A stretch of DNA of 64,000 nucleotides from Sandaracinus amylolyticus (lineage in GTDB: Bacteria; Myxococcota_A; Polyangia; Polyangiales; Sandaracinaceae): positions 2,418,001 to 2,482,000 of the forward strand of contig NZ_CP070225.1 of assembly GCF_021631985.1 (NCBI RefSeq), in the 5' to 3' direction. Below, in pieces: positions 34,484 to 43,741 of this stretch (positions within the stretch are counted from its first letter, which is position 1; each line of letters starts with the position of its first letter). The position numbers and the translations under genes are program-made. The notes beneath the pieces are model-generated. The model ran no database searches. It was not told the DNA's origin and saw only the letters and a list, made by a program, of their open reading frames with translations.

Positions 34484-35896
34484 TCAAACGCTCGCGAGCG
34501 GCAGCGAGCGCTTGCCGGTGCCGTTCTCGGTCGCGAAGGGCACGGGATAGTCGCCGCTGAAGCACGCGTCGCAGAAGCCCTCGCGACCCGGGCCCTCGCC
34601 GCGCACCGCGCGATGCAGGCCGTCGATCGAGAGATAGCCGACCGTGTCGCTCGTCACGTACTTCGCGACCTCGGCGGGGCTGTGGCTCGCCGCGATCAGC
34701 TCGTTCCGCGAGGGCGTGTCGATGCCGTAGTAACAAGGCCAGCGCGTCGGCGGCGAGCTGATGCGCAGGTGCACTTCCTTCGCGCCCGCGTCGCGCAGCA
34801 TCTTCACGATCTTGCGGCTCGTCGTGCCGCGCACGATCGAGTCGTCGATCACCGCGACGCGCTTGCCCTCGAGCACCGCGCGCACCGGCGAGAGCTTGAG
34901 CTTCACGCCGAAGTGTCGGATCGACTGGCTCGGCTCGATGAACGTGCGGCCCACGTAGTGGCTGCGGATCAGCCCGAGCTCGAACGGGATCCCGAGCCGC
35001 CCCGCGTAGCCGAGCGCCGACGCGACGCCGCTGTCGGGCACCGGGATCACCACGTCGACGTCGGCCGGGCACTCCTCCGCGAGGATCGCGCCGAGCCGCT
35101 TGCGCGTCTCGTACACGCTGATGCCGTTCAGCTTCGAGTCGGGCCGCGCGAAGTAGACGTACTCGAAGATGCACATGCGCTGCGCGCGCGTCTCGAACGG
35201 ACGCAGCGAGCGCACGCCCTCGCGATCCGCGACGATCATCTCGCCGGGCTCGAGGTCGCGCACGTACTCGGCGCCGATCAGCTCGAACGCCGAGGGCTCG
35301 CTCGCGACGACCGTCGCGCCGGGCAGGCCGGGGTACGCGCTGAGCGTGCCGAGGCAGAGCGGGCGGAACCCGTGCGGGTCGCGCACTGCGATGAGCTCGT
35401 CGGTCGTGAGGAACACGATCGAGTAGGCGCCCTGCATCTGCTTGAGCGCGTCGCTCACGCGACCGACCGTGGTGGCCTCGCGGCTGCGCGCGATGAGGTG
35501 CACCAGCACCTCGGTGTCGCTCGAGCTGTTGAAGATCGAGCCCGCGGCCTCGAGGCGCGCCCGCACTTCCTCGAAGTTCGTGAAGTTGCCGTTGTGCCCG
35601 ACCGCGAGCGAGCCCATCGCGTAGTCCACCGCGATCGGCTGCGCGTTCTTGAGCCCACCGCCGCCGGCGGTGGAGTAGCGCACGTGCCCGATCGCGCGGT
35701 CGCCCGGCAGCGCCTCGAGCACCGGCTGCGAGAACGCGTCCTGCACGAGCCCGAGCGACTTGTGCGCGAAGAGGCGCCCGCCGTCGGTGCTGACGATGCC
35801 TGCGCTCTCCTGGCCGCGATGCTGCAGGGCATGGAGCCCGAGGTAGGTCAGGTTGGACGCCTGCGGGGCGCCCCAGATGCCGACGACGCCGCACAT
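34484..35896 (-). CDS. purF: Amidophosphoribosyltransferase PurF
   Basis: A 470-residue enzyme that makes phosphoribosylamine from PRPP and glutamine, the first step of purine synthesis. The N-terminal nucleophile Cys follows Met (MCGVVGIWG), then [23 protein letters not shown] and [12 protein letters not shown] of the glutaminase domain. The PRPP-binding domain has [18 protein letters not shown] and a [10 protein letters not shown] segment; [18 protein letters not shown] is also typical. The ATG at 35896 is fixed by the catalytic Cys; a 60-residue upstream extension in frame is spurious. Hairpin element 34403-34471 lies directly downstream. Confidence 0.97.
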   Translation of the reverse strand: MCGVVGIWGAPQASNLTYLGLHALQHRGQESAGIVSTDGGRLFAHKSLGLVQDAFSQPVLEALPGDRAIGHVRYSTAGGGGLKNAQPIAVDYAMGSLAVGHNGNFTNFEEVRARLEAAGSIFNSSSDTEVLVHLIARSREATTVGRVSDALKQMQGAYSIVFLTTDELIAVRDPHGFRPLCLGTLSAYPGLPGATVVASEPSAFELIGAEYVRDLEPGEMIVADREGVRSLRPFETRAQRMCIFEYVYFARPDSKLNGISVYETRKRLGAILAEECPADVDVVIPVPDSGVASALGYAGRLGIPFELGLIRSHYVGRTFIEPSQSIRHFGVKLKLSPVRAVLEGKRVAVIDDSIVRGTTSRKIVKMLRDAGAKEVHLRISSPPTRWPCYYGIDTPSRNELIAASHSPAEVAKYVTSDTVGYLSIDGLHRAVRGEGPGREGFCDACFSGDYPVPFATENGTGKRSLPLASV

Positions 35897-36060
35897 GGGC
35901 CCGGCTTGTAGCGCCGCACCTGGACCATGTCGAGGGGTGGAGCGTGGCGCGCGGAGCGCTCCGCGCTCCTTCTTTCGGAACGCCAAATGTTCTAACAATT
36001 TCGTGTGCTTCGCGTGACCCGAATCGAAATCCGCCGGCCACGTACCGCACGGAGGACCCG

Positions 36061-37788
36061 ATGCGCTTCCGCTCACCGTTGTCTCTGCTCACCGCGCTCG
36101 TGCTCGCCCTCACGACGGCGTGCACCGGCCTGCTCGGCGAGGCGGCCGCAGGGCCCGACGGCGTGGGCCCCGGGCCGGGCCCAGGCGATGGCCCGCGCGA
36201 TCCAGGGGGCAACCCGATCGACCCGAGCGATCCCGTCGATCCGGGCGAGCCCATCGTGTGCGAGGGCGAGGCGCCGGGCCGTCGCTCGCTGCGCTTGCTG
36301 ACGCGCGACGAGTACCGCGCGACGGTCGCGGATCTGCTCGGCATCGCCGCGCCCGACGTCGACTCGTTCCCGGTCGAGACCTCGGTGCGCGGCTACGACA
36401 ACGAGTCGAACGCGCAGCTCGTCACCGGACGCCACGCCGATGCGTACGCGGGCGCGGCCGAGACGCTGGTCGCGACGGTCGATCCCGCGCGCTTCGCCGC
36501 GTGCGATCTCTCGGCGACGTCGTGCCAGCGGCAGCTCGTCGAGGCGTTCGGCCGTCGCGCGTTCCGCCGTCCGCTCGCGAGCGACGAGGTCGATCGTTAC
36601 GTCGCGCTCTTCGCGAGCGAGCTGATCGTCGGTGATGCGCGCATCGGCGCGCGGCTCGCGATGGAGGCGATGCTCGCGTCGCCGTCGTTCCTCTACCGCA
36701 GCGAGGTCGGCGAGGCGCAGGCGGACGGCACGTTCGCGCTCACCTCGTGGGAGATCGCGACCGCGCTCTCCTATCTCTTCTGGGGCACGATGCCCGACGA
36801 CGCGCTCTTCGCGCTCGCGGAGAGCGACTCGCTGCGCGACACCGCGATCATCGAGCGCGAGGCGCGCCGCATGCTCGACGATCCGCGCAGCGAGGACGCG
36901 GTCGCTGCGTTCGTCTCGCGCTGGCTCGGCACCACCCGCCTGCTCGGCACGAACCGCGACGCGACGCTCTTCCCGGGGTTCACCGACACGGTGCGCGAGT
37001 CGATGCTCGCCGAGGAGCGCGCGTTCGTGCGCCACGTGATGTACGAGGGCACCGGGCGGTTCAGCGAGCTCTTCAGCGCCGACTACCTGATGGTCGACGC
37101 GAACCTGCGCACCTACTACGGGCTCGGTGCCGGCGGCAGCGCGGCGTTCGAGCGCGTGAGCGCGCCGCCGGAGCGCGTCGGCGGTCTGCTCGTGATGGGC
37201 AGCGTCATGGCGAGCCACGCGCACTCGAACGAGAGCTCGCCGATCCGTCGCGGTCTCTTCGTGCGCGATCGCCTGCTCTGCCAGGACCTCCCGCCGCCTC
37301 CCGCGAACGCCGACACCACGCCGCCGGGGCTCGATCCGACGCTCACGACGCGCGAGCGGTTCCGCCGCCACACCGACGATCCGGTGTGCTCGTCGTGCCA
37401 CCAGTTCATCGACGGCGTGGGCTTTCCCTTCGAGCGCTTCGACGCGGTCGGCGCGTATCGCGAGCAGGAGAACGGGCTCGCGATCGACACGAGCGGCGAG
37501 CTGATCGGCGTCGAGACGCTGAGCGACGGCGCGCGCCTCGCGCTGTCGAGCCCGCAGGATCTCGCGGCGCAGATCTCGGAGAGCGACACCGCGCGCGACT
37601 GCATGGCGCGCCAGTGGTGGCGCTGGGCGCGCGGCACGATCGAGCGCGACGCGGGCGATGCGTGCTCGGTGCGCGCGCTCGCGACGCGCTTCGACGAGAG
37701 CGGTGGTGACCTGCGCGAGCTGATGGTGGCGGTCGTGACCCAGCCCTCGTTCCGGATCCGTCGTGCGGCAGAGGAGGTGGCGCCGTGA
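36061..37788 (+). CDS. DUF1592/DUF1588/DUF1585 exported protein with CxxCH motif
   Basis: A 575-residue exported lipoprotein (signal [21 protein letters not shown]). A Gly/Pro-rich linker ([15 protein letters not shown]) leads to DUF1587-like [22 protein letters not shown]1595-like [29 protein letters not shown]1592-like [20 protein letters not shown]1588-like [20 protein letters not shown] and DUF1585 near the end. [16 protein letters not shown] holds a CxxCH. These domains occur in planctomycete and myxobacterial surface proteins thought to carry cytochrome-like redox functions. GGAGG lies 5 bases before the ATG. Coupled to a DUF1552 gene at 37785. Confidence 0.88.
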   Translation: MRFRSPLSLLTALVLALTTACTGLLGEAAAGPDGVGPGPGPGDGPRDPGGNPIDPSDPVDPGEPIVCEGEAPGRRSLRLLTRDEYRATVADLLGIAAPDVDSFPVETSVRGYDNESNAQLVTGRHADAYAGAAETLVATVDPARFAACDLSATSCQRQLVEAFGRRAFRRPLASDEVDRYVALFASELIVGDARIGARLAMEAMLASPSFLYRSEVGEAQADGTFALTSWEIATALSYLFWGTMPDDALFALAESDSLRDTAIIEREARRMLDDPRSEDAVAAFVSRWLGTTRLLGTNRDATLFPGFTDTVRESMLAEERAFVRHVMYEGTGRFSELFSADYLMVDANLRTYYGLGAGGSAAFERVSAPPERVGGLLVMGSVMASHAHSNESSPIRRGLFVRDRLLCQDLPPPPANADTTPPGLDPTLTTRERFRRHTDDPVCSSCHQFIDGVGFPFERFDAVGAYREQENGLAIDTSGELIGVETLSDGARLALSSPQDLAAQISESDTARDCMARQWWRWARGTIERDAGDACSVRALATRFDESGGDLRELMVAVVTQPSFRIRRAAEEVAP

Positions 37789-39089
37789 TGAAGCGTCGTT
37801 CGTTCCTGAAGGGCCTCGCGGCGGGTGCGGCGCTCGCGCCGATCGGGATCCACACGTTCGCGCGCAGCGCGCGCGCGGCGGGCGAGGGCAGGGCGCTCTT
37901 CGTGTACATCCCCGACGGCTGCATCCCGGATCGCTGGCATCCGCGCGGCAGCTCGGGGAGCAGCACGTTCACGCTGCCCGAGATGAGCGCGCCGCTCGAG
38001 CGCGTCCGGCAGCACCTCACGTTCCTCGATGGGCTCGACATGTACGCGGGCGGGCCGACGCACGAGGGCGGCTGCGCGAAGGTGCTCACCGGCACCGATC
38101 CGACGTCGCTCGACGTGTTCCTCGGCCAGACGCTGCGCGAGGGCGTGCCGCACCCGAGCGTGCACCTCGGCGTGGGCTCGAACTTCGAGAACGGCAGCGG
38201 CAGCTTCTCGCGCCTGATGGGCACCGAGGTGAAGGCCGACGACGATCCGCTCAACGCGTTCTCGCGTTTGTTCGGTGGACGCGAGATGACCGACACGAGC
38301 GCGGAGGAGCTGCGCATCCGACGTCGTCGCAGCGTGCTCGACGCGATCAGCGGCGACCTGACCGCGCTGCGCGGCAGGCTCGGGAGCGTGGAGCGCACCA
38401 AGCTCGACGTGCACACCGAGTCGCTGCGCGAGCTCGAGCGCCGACTGATGGCGCCGGTGGGCGGCAGCTGCAGCGACGTCGCGTTCAACGCGGGGGGCTA
38501 TCGCAACGTCGAGACCGACTACTACCCGAAGACCTACCACAAGGAAGACAACTTCCTGACCGTCGGGCGGCTGCAGCAGGACCTCGCGGTGCTCTCGCTG
38601 GGCTGCGGGATCACGCGGGTCGCGTCGATCATGTGGTCGCACCCGGTGAGCCCCACGCACGTGCGCGACTCCACGGCGACCCTGGGCAACCACGACGCGT
38701 CGCACTACGGCAACGCCGACAGCGACACGGCGCGCCAGTTCGTGGCACTGAAGCGCTGGTTCGCCGATCGCTTCGCGGAGCTGATCGAGAAGCTCGCGTC
38801 CACGCCCGACGGCGAAGGCACGCTGCTCGACTCGACCGTCGTGATGCTGTGCAGCGAGCTCGGCGACTCGAACGCGCACGATCACAAGCGCGTGCCCTTC
38901 GTGGTCGCGGGCGGCGCGGGCGTGCGGCTGCGCGGCAATCGCTTCATCGACTATCGCGGCGGGCACGGCGGCGAGAACGAGGCGCACTCCAAGCTGCTGG
39001 TGTCGATCGCGCAGGCGGTCGGCGTGCCGGTCGAGACCTATGGGTACTCGGGGCACGGCAGCGGCGGGCTCGAGGGGCTCTTGACCTGA
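37785..39089 (+). CDS. DUF1552 exported protein
   Basis: A 434-residue protein of the DUF1552 family. The N-terminus carries a Tat signal (KRRSFLKGLAAGAALAP), then FVYIPDGCIPDRWHPRG, LTFLDGLDMYAGGPTHEGG, NHDASHYGN and LCSELGDSNAHDHKRVPFVVAGG, a phosphatase/sulfatase-like set of metal-binding motifs. Members are usually paired with DUF1592 proteins, as here: the start (GTG 37785 or ATG 37788) overlaps the upstream stop and AGGAGG precedes it by 7 bases. The pair is exported, probably folded in the cytoplasm first. Downstream is terminator element 39104-39144. Confidence 0.9.
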   Translation: MMKRRSFLKGLAAGAALAPIGIHTFARSARAAGEGRALFVYIPDGCIPDRWHPRGSSGSSTFTLPEMSAPLERVRQHLTFLDGLDMYAGGPTHEGGCAKVLTGTDPTSLDVFLGQTLREGVPHPSVHLGVGSNFENGSGSFSRLMGTEVKADDDPLNAFSRLFGGREMTDTSAEELRIRRRRSVLDAISGDLTALRGRLGSVERTKLDVHTESLRELERRLMAPVGGSCSDVAFNAGGYRNVETDYYPKTYHKEDNFLTVGRLQQDLAVLSLGCGITRVASIMWSHPVSPTHVRDSTATLGNHDASHYGNADSDTARQFVALKRWFADRFAELIEKLASTPDGEGTLLDSTVVMLCSELGDSNAHDHKRVPFVVAGGAGVRLRGNRFIDYRGGHGGENEAHSKLLVSIAQAVGVPVETYGYSGHGSGGLEGLLT

Positions 39090-39103
39090 GTCCCTGCCGG
39101 AGT

Positions 39104-39144
39104 GCTCGTCCCGCCGGTAGGGACCGGCGGGCGAGCCGATTTTT
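39104..39144 (+). terminator. Intrinsic terminator, member of the GCTCG hairpin family
   Basis: GCTCG-T-CCCGCCGG (39104-39117) pairs with CCGGCGGG-CGAGC (39124-39136), with one bulged T and a 6-base loop, followed by CGATTTTT (T-run 39140-39144). It begins 14 bp after the DUF1552 stop. Same conserved ends as elements at 44848 and 54730. Confidence 0.8.
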
Positions 39145-39187
39145 CGACAGTCCTCGAGCCCGACGCGCGCGTGGTAGACCCGCGCGC

Positions 39188-40525
39188 GTGGGGGACGAGG
39201 AGCTCGAGATCGATCTCGCCAAGCGCCGCATCCGGCGCGGCGGCGAGGACGTCGTCGTGCAGCGGCGCGTCTTCGATCTGATCACCTATCTGATGCAGGA
39301 GCGCGGGCGCGCGGTGTCACGCGCCGAGCTCCTGCGGCACGTGTGGAACGACGTGCACGTGAGCGAGGCGTCGCTGAACCAAGCGGTGCGCGCCGCGCGG
39401 CGTGCGATCGGCGACGATCCGGTCGAACCTCGCCGCATCCTCACGCTGCGCGGGTACGGCTATCGGTGGATCGACGAGCCGCGCGAGGTGGCGCGCGCTC
39501 CGAGCTGCCACGACGAGACGGTCGAGCGCGACGACGCGCGCGGCAGCGAAGAGGGGGCGGTGCTCTTCGTGGTCGCAGGCGCGGACGGAGCCGACGTCAC
39601 GCCGAGCGCCCATGCGCTCGAGGGGATCGACGAGATCGACGTGGTGCGCACCGCGCGCTCGGGCGTCGTGCGCGAGGGACGCACGCTCGTGCTCGGGGTC
39701 GCGAGCGCGCTGCTCTCGCGACGTCACGCGCGGATCGTCCGGCGACCCGGTGGGCGCTTCGTGCTGGAGGACGGCGGATCGAAGAACGGGACGCGCCTCG
39801 ACGGTCGGCGCGTGGAGCGCGTGGAGCTCCGCGACGGCGACTGGATCGGCTGCGGCCCGCTGCTGCTGCGGTTCCGCAGCGGCATGGGCGCGCCGCTCGA
39901 GGAGCGCTCGCTCCCGACGATCTCGCCGGCGCTCGCGCGCGACGTGGATGCCGCGGCGCGCGTGCTCGAGGACGGCGTCGCGGTGCTCGTGGTGGCGAGC
40001 GAGGGGACCGACACCGCGCGGCTCGCGCGCACGCTGGCGACGCTCGCGGGACGTCGCGGCGCCTTCGTGTCGTGGCGAGCGCGCGGCGCGGACGACGACG
40101 ACGTGCAGCTCGCGGAGCGACTCGACGCGGCCCGCGGGGGCACGCTGCACGTCACGCACGTGGACGCGCTCGATCCGCGCGTGATCGCGCGCCTGGCGAG
40201 CGCGATCGAGCCTCGCTCCGAGGGCGAGCCACCGCTCGATGTCGCGGTCGTCGCGAGCGCCGCGGCGGATGACGGGCTCCTCGCCGCGGCGCTCGGCGCG
40301 CACGCGCTGCGTGTGCCTCTGCTCGCCGATCGTCGCGAGGACCTCGGCCTCTTGCTCGCGGTGCACGCACCCGGCGTCGTGTGGTCGCCCGCGGCGCTCG
40401 ATCGGCTCGCGATGCATCGCTGGCCCGGAGACGAGCGCGAGCTCGCGGCGACGATCCGCGCTGCGAGGGCGCTCGCGACGCGCGGTGTGATCGAGGTCGA
40501 CCACCTGCCCGCGTCGCTGCGGTGA
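39188..40525 (+). CDS. Hybrid regulator: winged helix, FHA and decayed NtrC-type ATPase
   Basis: A 445-residue protein. Residues 1-95 form an OmpR/PhoB-type winged helix (EIDLAKRRIRRGGEDVVVQ, VSRAELLRHVWNDVHVSEA, LNQAVRAARRAIG, TLRGYGYRW). Residues about 150-250 form an FHA domain (LLSRRHARIVRRPGGRFVLED, GGSKNGTRLDGRRVE). The rest aligns with the C-terminal half of sigma-54 activator ATPases: GGTLHVTHVDALDP, LADRREDLGLLLA, MHRWPGDERELAATIRAARALA, HLPASLR. The usual Walker A (here VVASEGTDTARLAR) and the GAFTGA loop are not seen, so nucleotide hydrolysis is doubtful. The FHA domain suggests control by Ser/Thr kinases, of which several are nearby. Confidence 0.8.
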   Translation: MGDEELEIDLAKRRIRRGGEDVVVQRRVFDLITYLMQERGRAVSRAELLRHVWNDVHVSEASLNQAVRAARRAIGDDPVEPRRILTLRGYGYRWIDEPREVARAPSCHDETVERDDARGSEEGAVLFVVAGADGADVTPSAHALEGIDEIDVVRTARSGVVREGRTLVLGVASALLSRRHARIVRRPGGRFVLEDGGSKNGTRLDGRRVERVELRDGDWIGCGPLLLRFRSGMGAPLEERSLPTISPALARDVDAAARVLEDGVAVLVVASEGTDTARLARTLATLAGRRGAFVSWRARGADDDDVQLAERLDAARGGTLHVTHVDALDPRVIARLASAIEPRSEGEPPLDVAVVASAAADDGLLAAALGAHALRVPLLADRREDLGLLLAVHAPGVVWSPAALDRLAMHRWPGDERELAATIRAARALATRGVIEVDHLPASLR

Positions 40526-40558
40526 CGAGGCCCGAGCGAGCACGTCGCTCGGGCCTCG
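40526..40558. terminator. Perfect 14-bp bidirectional hairpin
   Basis: CGAGGCCCGAGCGA (40526-40539) and TCGCTCGGGCCTCG (40545-40558) form a perfect stem with a 5-base loop between two convergent genes. It lies immediately after the plus-strand stop and 6 bp before the minus-strand stop. No T-run, but placement suits a bidirectional terminator. Confidence 0.65.
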
Positions 40559-40563
40559 GTGGA

Positions 40564-41052
40564 TCACAACGAGACGTCGGTGCAGGTGCCCTCGGGGATG
40601 AACCAGTTCGCGAAGCGCTCGTAGAAGAACTCGCCGACCTCGGTGGTCCGGCTGAGATCGACGTCGGTGACGCGCGGGCTCGTGATGCACACGCGGAACG
40701 CGCCGGGGCGCAGGGGCGTCACCGCCACGTTCCCGCGCACCTCGACCGTGCCGTGGGCGTCGCGGCGGATGTCGCGCTTCAGCGTCACGCCGAAGCGCAG
40801 CGTCGCCACGCAGCCACTCACCGAGAGCGACTCGACGCCGTGGATGACGAGGTCCTTGCGGCGCGTGAGGCGCACCTGGGTGCCCGCGACCCTCGCATCG
40901 ATCCCGCCGAGGATCAGGTCGTGGCCGATGTCGGCGATCGCTTGGATGGTCTCGCACGAGAGCGACTGGGCGGACGCGCGCTGCGCGCCGCTCGCGAGGA
41001 CGCCCGCGCAGATCGCGAGCACGAGGAAGGCCGAGCGGAAGATCGAGCTCAT
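40564..41052 (-). CDS. Secreted hypothetical protein
   Basis: A 162-residue exported protein with a signal peptide (SIFRSAFLVLAICAGVLASG, cleavage near AQRASAQ). The mature part begins SLSCETIQAIADIGHDL, has strands (VRLTRRKDLVIHGV, ATLRFGVTLKRDI) and four cysteines placed for two disulfides, ending IPEGTCTDVSL. No family is recognised. An AGGAG ribosome site stands 9 bases before ATG 41052. It faces the kinase-hydrolase gene with about 200 bp between, where GCGATCAC is repeated 11 bp apart (41135 and 41146). Confidence 0.7.
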   Translation of the reverse strand: MSSIFRSAFLVLAICAGVLASGAQRASAQSLSCETIQAIADIGHDLILGGIDARVAGTQVRLTRRKDLVIHGVESLSVSGCVATLRFGVTLKRDIRRDAHGTVEVRGNVAVTPLRPGAFRVCITSPRVTDVDLSRTTEVGEFFYERFANWFIPEGTCTDVSL

Positions 41053-41251
41053 CGGTGTTTCTCCTGTCGAGTGACGAGCGCGCTTGTACGTGCGGCGAGC
41101 GCGCCGCGGAGGTGCGCAGCGCGCGATTCACGGAGCGATCACCGGGCGATCACGCACCGCTCTGCGACCGTTCGACGTCGCCACAAAGCCACGCTCGGGA
41201 CGGTGTCGCGCATCGATCTCGCGCGGCGTGGTAACAGCGCGCGCGAGGGGC

Positions 41252-43129
41252 ATGGACATCGACCAGGCGCGGTGCGTCGCGGACTTCGCGCGCGCAGCTC
41301 GGGACGGATCGCCGATGATCGTGGGCGACTATCGCTTGCTGCGGCCGCTCGGGCGCGGGGGCATGGCGGAGGTGTGGCTGGGACGCCATTCGCTCACCGG
41401 CGGAAGCGCGGCGGTGAAGGTGTTGCGCGATGGCGCCGGCGCGACCGCGCGCGCATCGCTGGCGCGAGAGCGACGGGCGCTCGCACGCCTGCACCACCCG
41501 AGCATCGTCGCGCTGTTCGACGGAGGGCCCGATCACCTCGTCACGTCGTTCGTGGACGGGACCGATCTCGCACGACGGATGCGCGCGCCGGTGTCGGCCG
41601 CGGAGGCGCTCGGGATCGCGCGGGCGATCGCGCTCGCGCTCGATCACGCGCATCGCCGCGGCGTGGTGCATCGCGACGTGAAGCCGTCGAACGTGCTGAT
41701 CGACGTGCGCGGCGACGCGTTCCTCGGCGACTTCGGCGTCGCCTCGATCGACGGTGACCAGGCCGACGCGGTGGGCACCCCCGCGTTCGCGGCGCCCGAG
41801 CAGCGCCGGGGCGCACCGGTCGACGGCGCCGCCGATCAGTTCGCGCTCGCACGCACGGTGCTCGCAATGTGGCTCGGCGCGCCCGATGCGCTCGACGCGG
41901 TGCGCGATCGCGCGCTGCACGACGTGCTCTCGCGTGCGCTCGACGCCGATCCGCGCCGTCGTTTCTCCTCGTGCGCGGAGCTCGCCGACGCGCTGGGATC
42001 GCTGGGAGATCGCGAGCGCGAGGTCGCGACGCGCGCGCCGTCGCGTCGCGGTCTCGCGAGCTTCGCGTGGGCGAGCGCCGCGGAGCGGCGGGAGTCGTCG
42101 ATCGTCGAGCGGGTCGATCATCGCGTGCGCGCGCTCGCTGCGGCGGGGGCGCTCGATCGGGCAGCGACCGAGCGATTCCTGGCGCGCTCGGGCTACGCGG
42201 ACCTCGGGTTCTCGATCCACGCGCGCACCGAGCGGCTCGGGCCGCTCGATCGCCCCGATGCGCTCGCGCGTGTGGAGCGCATCGTGGTGCCGCTCCACGG
42301 GCTCTGGACCGATCGCGAGACCTGGCGCGAGCTCGCGCCGCGCATCGCGCGCATGAACGCGACGGGGCTCGTGATCACCCCGGATCTCCTCGGGTTCGGC
42401 GCATCGCCGCTGGTCGACGAAGCGCCGTCCGTCGAGGTGATCGGTCCCCGCGCGACGTTCGAGACGGTGCGTGCGTGGCTCGCGCTGCTGGGCCTCGGCG
42501 AGGTGCCGACGACCTACGTCGCGTACTCGTACATGTCGACCGCGATCCTCGAGCTCGGCGACGACGCGCTGCGCGCGCACGAGTCCGCGGTCGTGCTCGC
42601 GCCCAGCATCCCGTTCTTCGACGCGTCGATCCGGGCACAGCTGCGCGCGCTCCGGCTCGTGGCGCACCTCGGCGTGATCCACGTCGAGTCCTATCGCGCC
42701 CTCGTGCGATGGCTCGGTGAGAACCTTCCTGCGTACGGTGTGCTCTCGCCCGCCGATCGCGAGCGCATGATCGCGATGGCGCGCGCGGTGCCCCCGCTGC
42801 GCCAAGCGCGCTTCGCCGACGCGATGCTCGCTGCGCGCGCGCCTCGCACCCACGAGCGCGACCGCAGCGTGGTCGCGGTCACGCCCGACGACCCGGCCTT
42901 TCCGGCCGTGCGACGCGCGCCCGAGCTCGAGCGCCTCGGCTACCACGCGCCCCGCGTGGTCCACCTCACGTTCGGCGCGCACCATCCACATCTTCCGAGC
43001 GCGACGCACCCCGAGTGGAACGCGCGCAACGTGCACGAGCTCGCGGATCTCGTCGATCAGCTGCGGAGCTTCGTCGATCGCCCCGCGCCCTCGCTCTCGA
43101 CCACCCTGACCGCCCGGGGGCCGTGGTAG
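41252..43129 (+). CDS. Ser/Thr protein kinase fused to an alpha/beta-hydrolase-like domain
   Basis: A 625-residue cytosolic protein. The kinase domain (about 22-260) is complete: RPLGRGGMAEVWLG, AAVKVLRDG, GVVHRDVKPSNVLI, FLGDFGVAS, GTPAFAAPEQRRG. A linker (ERRESSIVERVDHRVRALA) leads to an alpha/beta-hydrolase-like region from about residue 340: RIVVPLHGLWTDRETWRELAP, VITPDLLGFGASP, TYVAYSYMSTAIL, LAPSIPFFDA and VVHLTFGAHHPHLPS with a late His. The nucleophile elbow reads YSYMS, without the usual Gly residues, so catalysis is uncertain. No transmembrane segment is present. A trmY-like gene follows 9 bp downstream. Confidence 0.88.
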   Translation: MDIDQARCVADFARAARDGSPMIVGDYRLLRPLGRGGMAEVWLGRHSLTGGSAAVKVLRDGAGATARASLARERRALARLHHPSIVALFDGGPDHLVTSFVDGTDLARRMRAPVSAAEALGIARAIALALDHAHRRGVVHRDVKPSNVLIDVRGDAFLGDFGVASIDGDQADAVGTPAFAAPEQRRGAPVDGAADQFALARTVLAMWLGAPDALDAVRDRALHDVLSRALDADPRRRFSSCAELADALGSLGDREREVATRAPSRRGLASFAWASAAERRESSIVERVDHRVRALAAAGALDRAATERFLARSGYADLGFSIHARTERLGPLDRPDALARVERIVVPLHGLWTDRETWRELAPRIARMNATGLVITPDLLGFGASPLVDEAPSVEVIGPRATFETVRAWLALLGLGEVPTTYVAYSYMSTAILELGDDALRAHESAVVLAPSIPFFDASIRAQLRALRLVAHLGVIHVESYRALVRWLGENLPAYGVLSPADRERMIAMARAVPPLRQARFADAMLAARAPRTHERDRSVVAVTPDDPAFPAVRRAPELERLGYHAPRVVHLTFGAHHPHLPSATHPEWNARNVHELADLVDQLRSFVDRPAPSLSTTLTARGPW

Positions 43130-43138
43130 GAACGCGCC

Positions 43139-43726
43139 GTGCGGCGCTGGGTCGTGATCGGGCGGACTGCGACGGCGTCGCCCGAGTTCTCGCTGATCGA
43201 TCTGCCGGGCTCGAGCGGGCGGCTCGACGTGCTCGTGCGCTGTGTGCGGGCGGCGCTGCTCGTCTCGAACGGAGTCCGGCGCGACACGATCGTCGATCTC
43301 GTGCTCCTCGGCGGACGGCGCGCGCCGCGCGTGGTCCGCTTCGACGGGCGCGTCGCGCGCTACGTGCGGCCGGGCGAGCGTTACGTCGCGACCGTGATCC
43401 AGAAGGCGCTCGCGCACGAGCCCGAAGGGCCCGGATTCACCGCGCTCCGCAACGGGATCTCGATCGCGAACGGCGGGCTCGACGTGGTGCTCTCGGATCT
43501 CGGCGACGTCCCGCGCGTCGTGCTCGAGCAGCACGGGACCGACGTCCGCGCCGCGCGCCTCGATAGCGGCGATCTCGCGATCTTCGTGGGCGATCACCTC
43601 GGCCTCGACGATGCGGCGCGCGCCGCGATCGAGCCCTGCACGCCGATCTCGATCGGTCCGGTGAGCGTGCACGCCGACGACGCGATCGCCGTGATGAGCA
43701 ACGAGCTCGATCGGCGCGCGGTGTGA
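43139..43726 (+). CDS. trmY: TrmY-like tRNA (pseudouridine(54)-N1)-methyltransferase
   Basis: A 195-residue SPOUT-class methyltransferase. The N-terminus RRWVVIGRTATASPEFSL, IDLPGSSGRLDVLVRCVRAA and RYVRPGERYVATVIQKAL, and the C-terminal IGPVSVHADDAIAVMSNELD, follow TrmY, a family best known in archaea that methylates pseudouridine 54 in the T-loop. The knotted fold would use FVGDHLGLDD in SAM binding. GTG 43139 starts directly at the conserved residues and the family length is matched. It sits between the kinase fusion and a HupE-like gene (15 bp downstream) with no neighbour in tRNA modification. The assignment is by motif, not search. Confidence 0.8.
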   Translation: MRRWVVIGRTATASPEFSLIDLPGSSGRLDVLVRCVRAALLVSNGVRRDTIVDLVLLGGRRAPRVVRFDGRVARYVRPGERYVATVIQKALAHEPEGPGFTALRNGISIANGGLDVVLSDLGDVPRVVLEQHGTDVRAARLDSGDLAIFVGDHLGLDDAARAAIEPCTPISIGPVSVHADDAIAVMSNELDRRAV

Positions 43727-43741
43727 TCTACCCTCCGCGCG

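Noticed and set aside
41135-41153. GCGATCAC repeated 11 bp apart between the divergent genes at 41052 and 41252.
   Set aside because: Too short and only two copies; no palindrome. Not reported as an operator.
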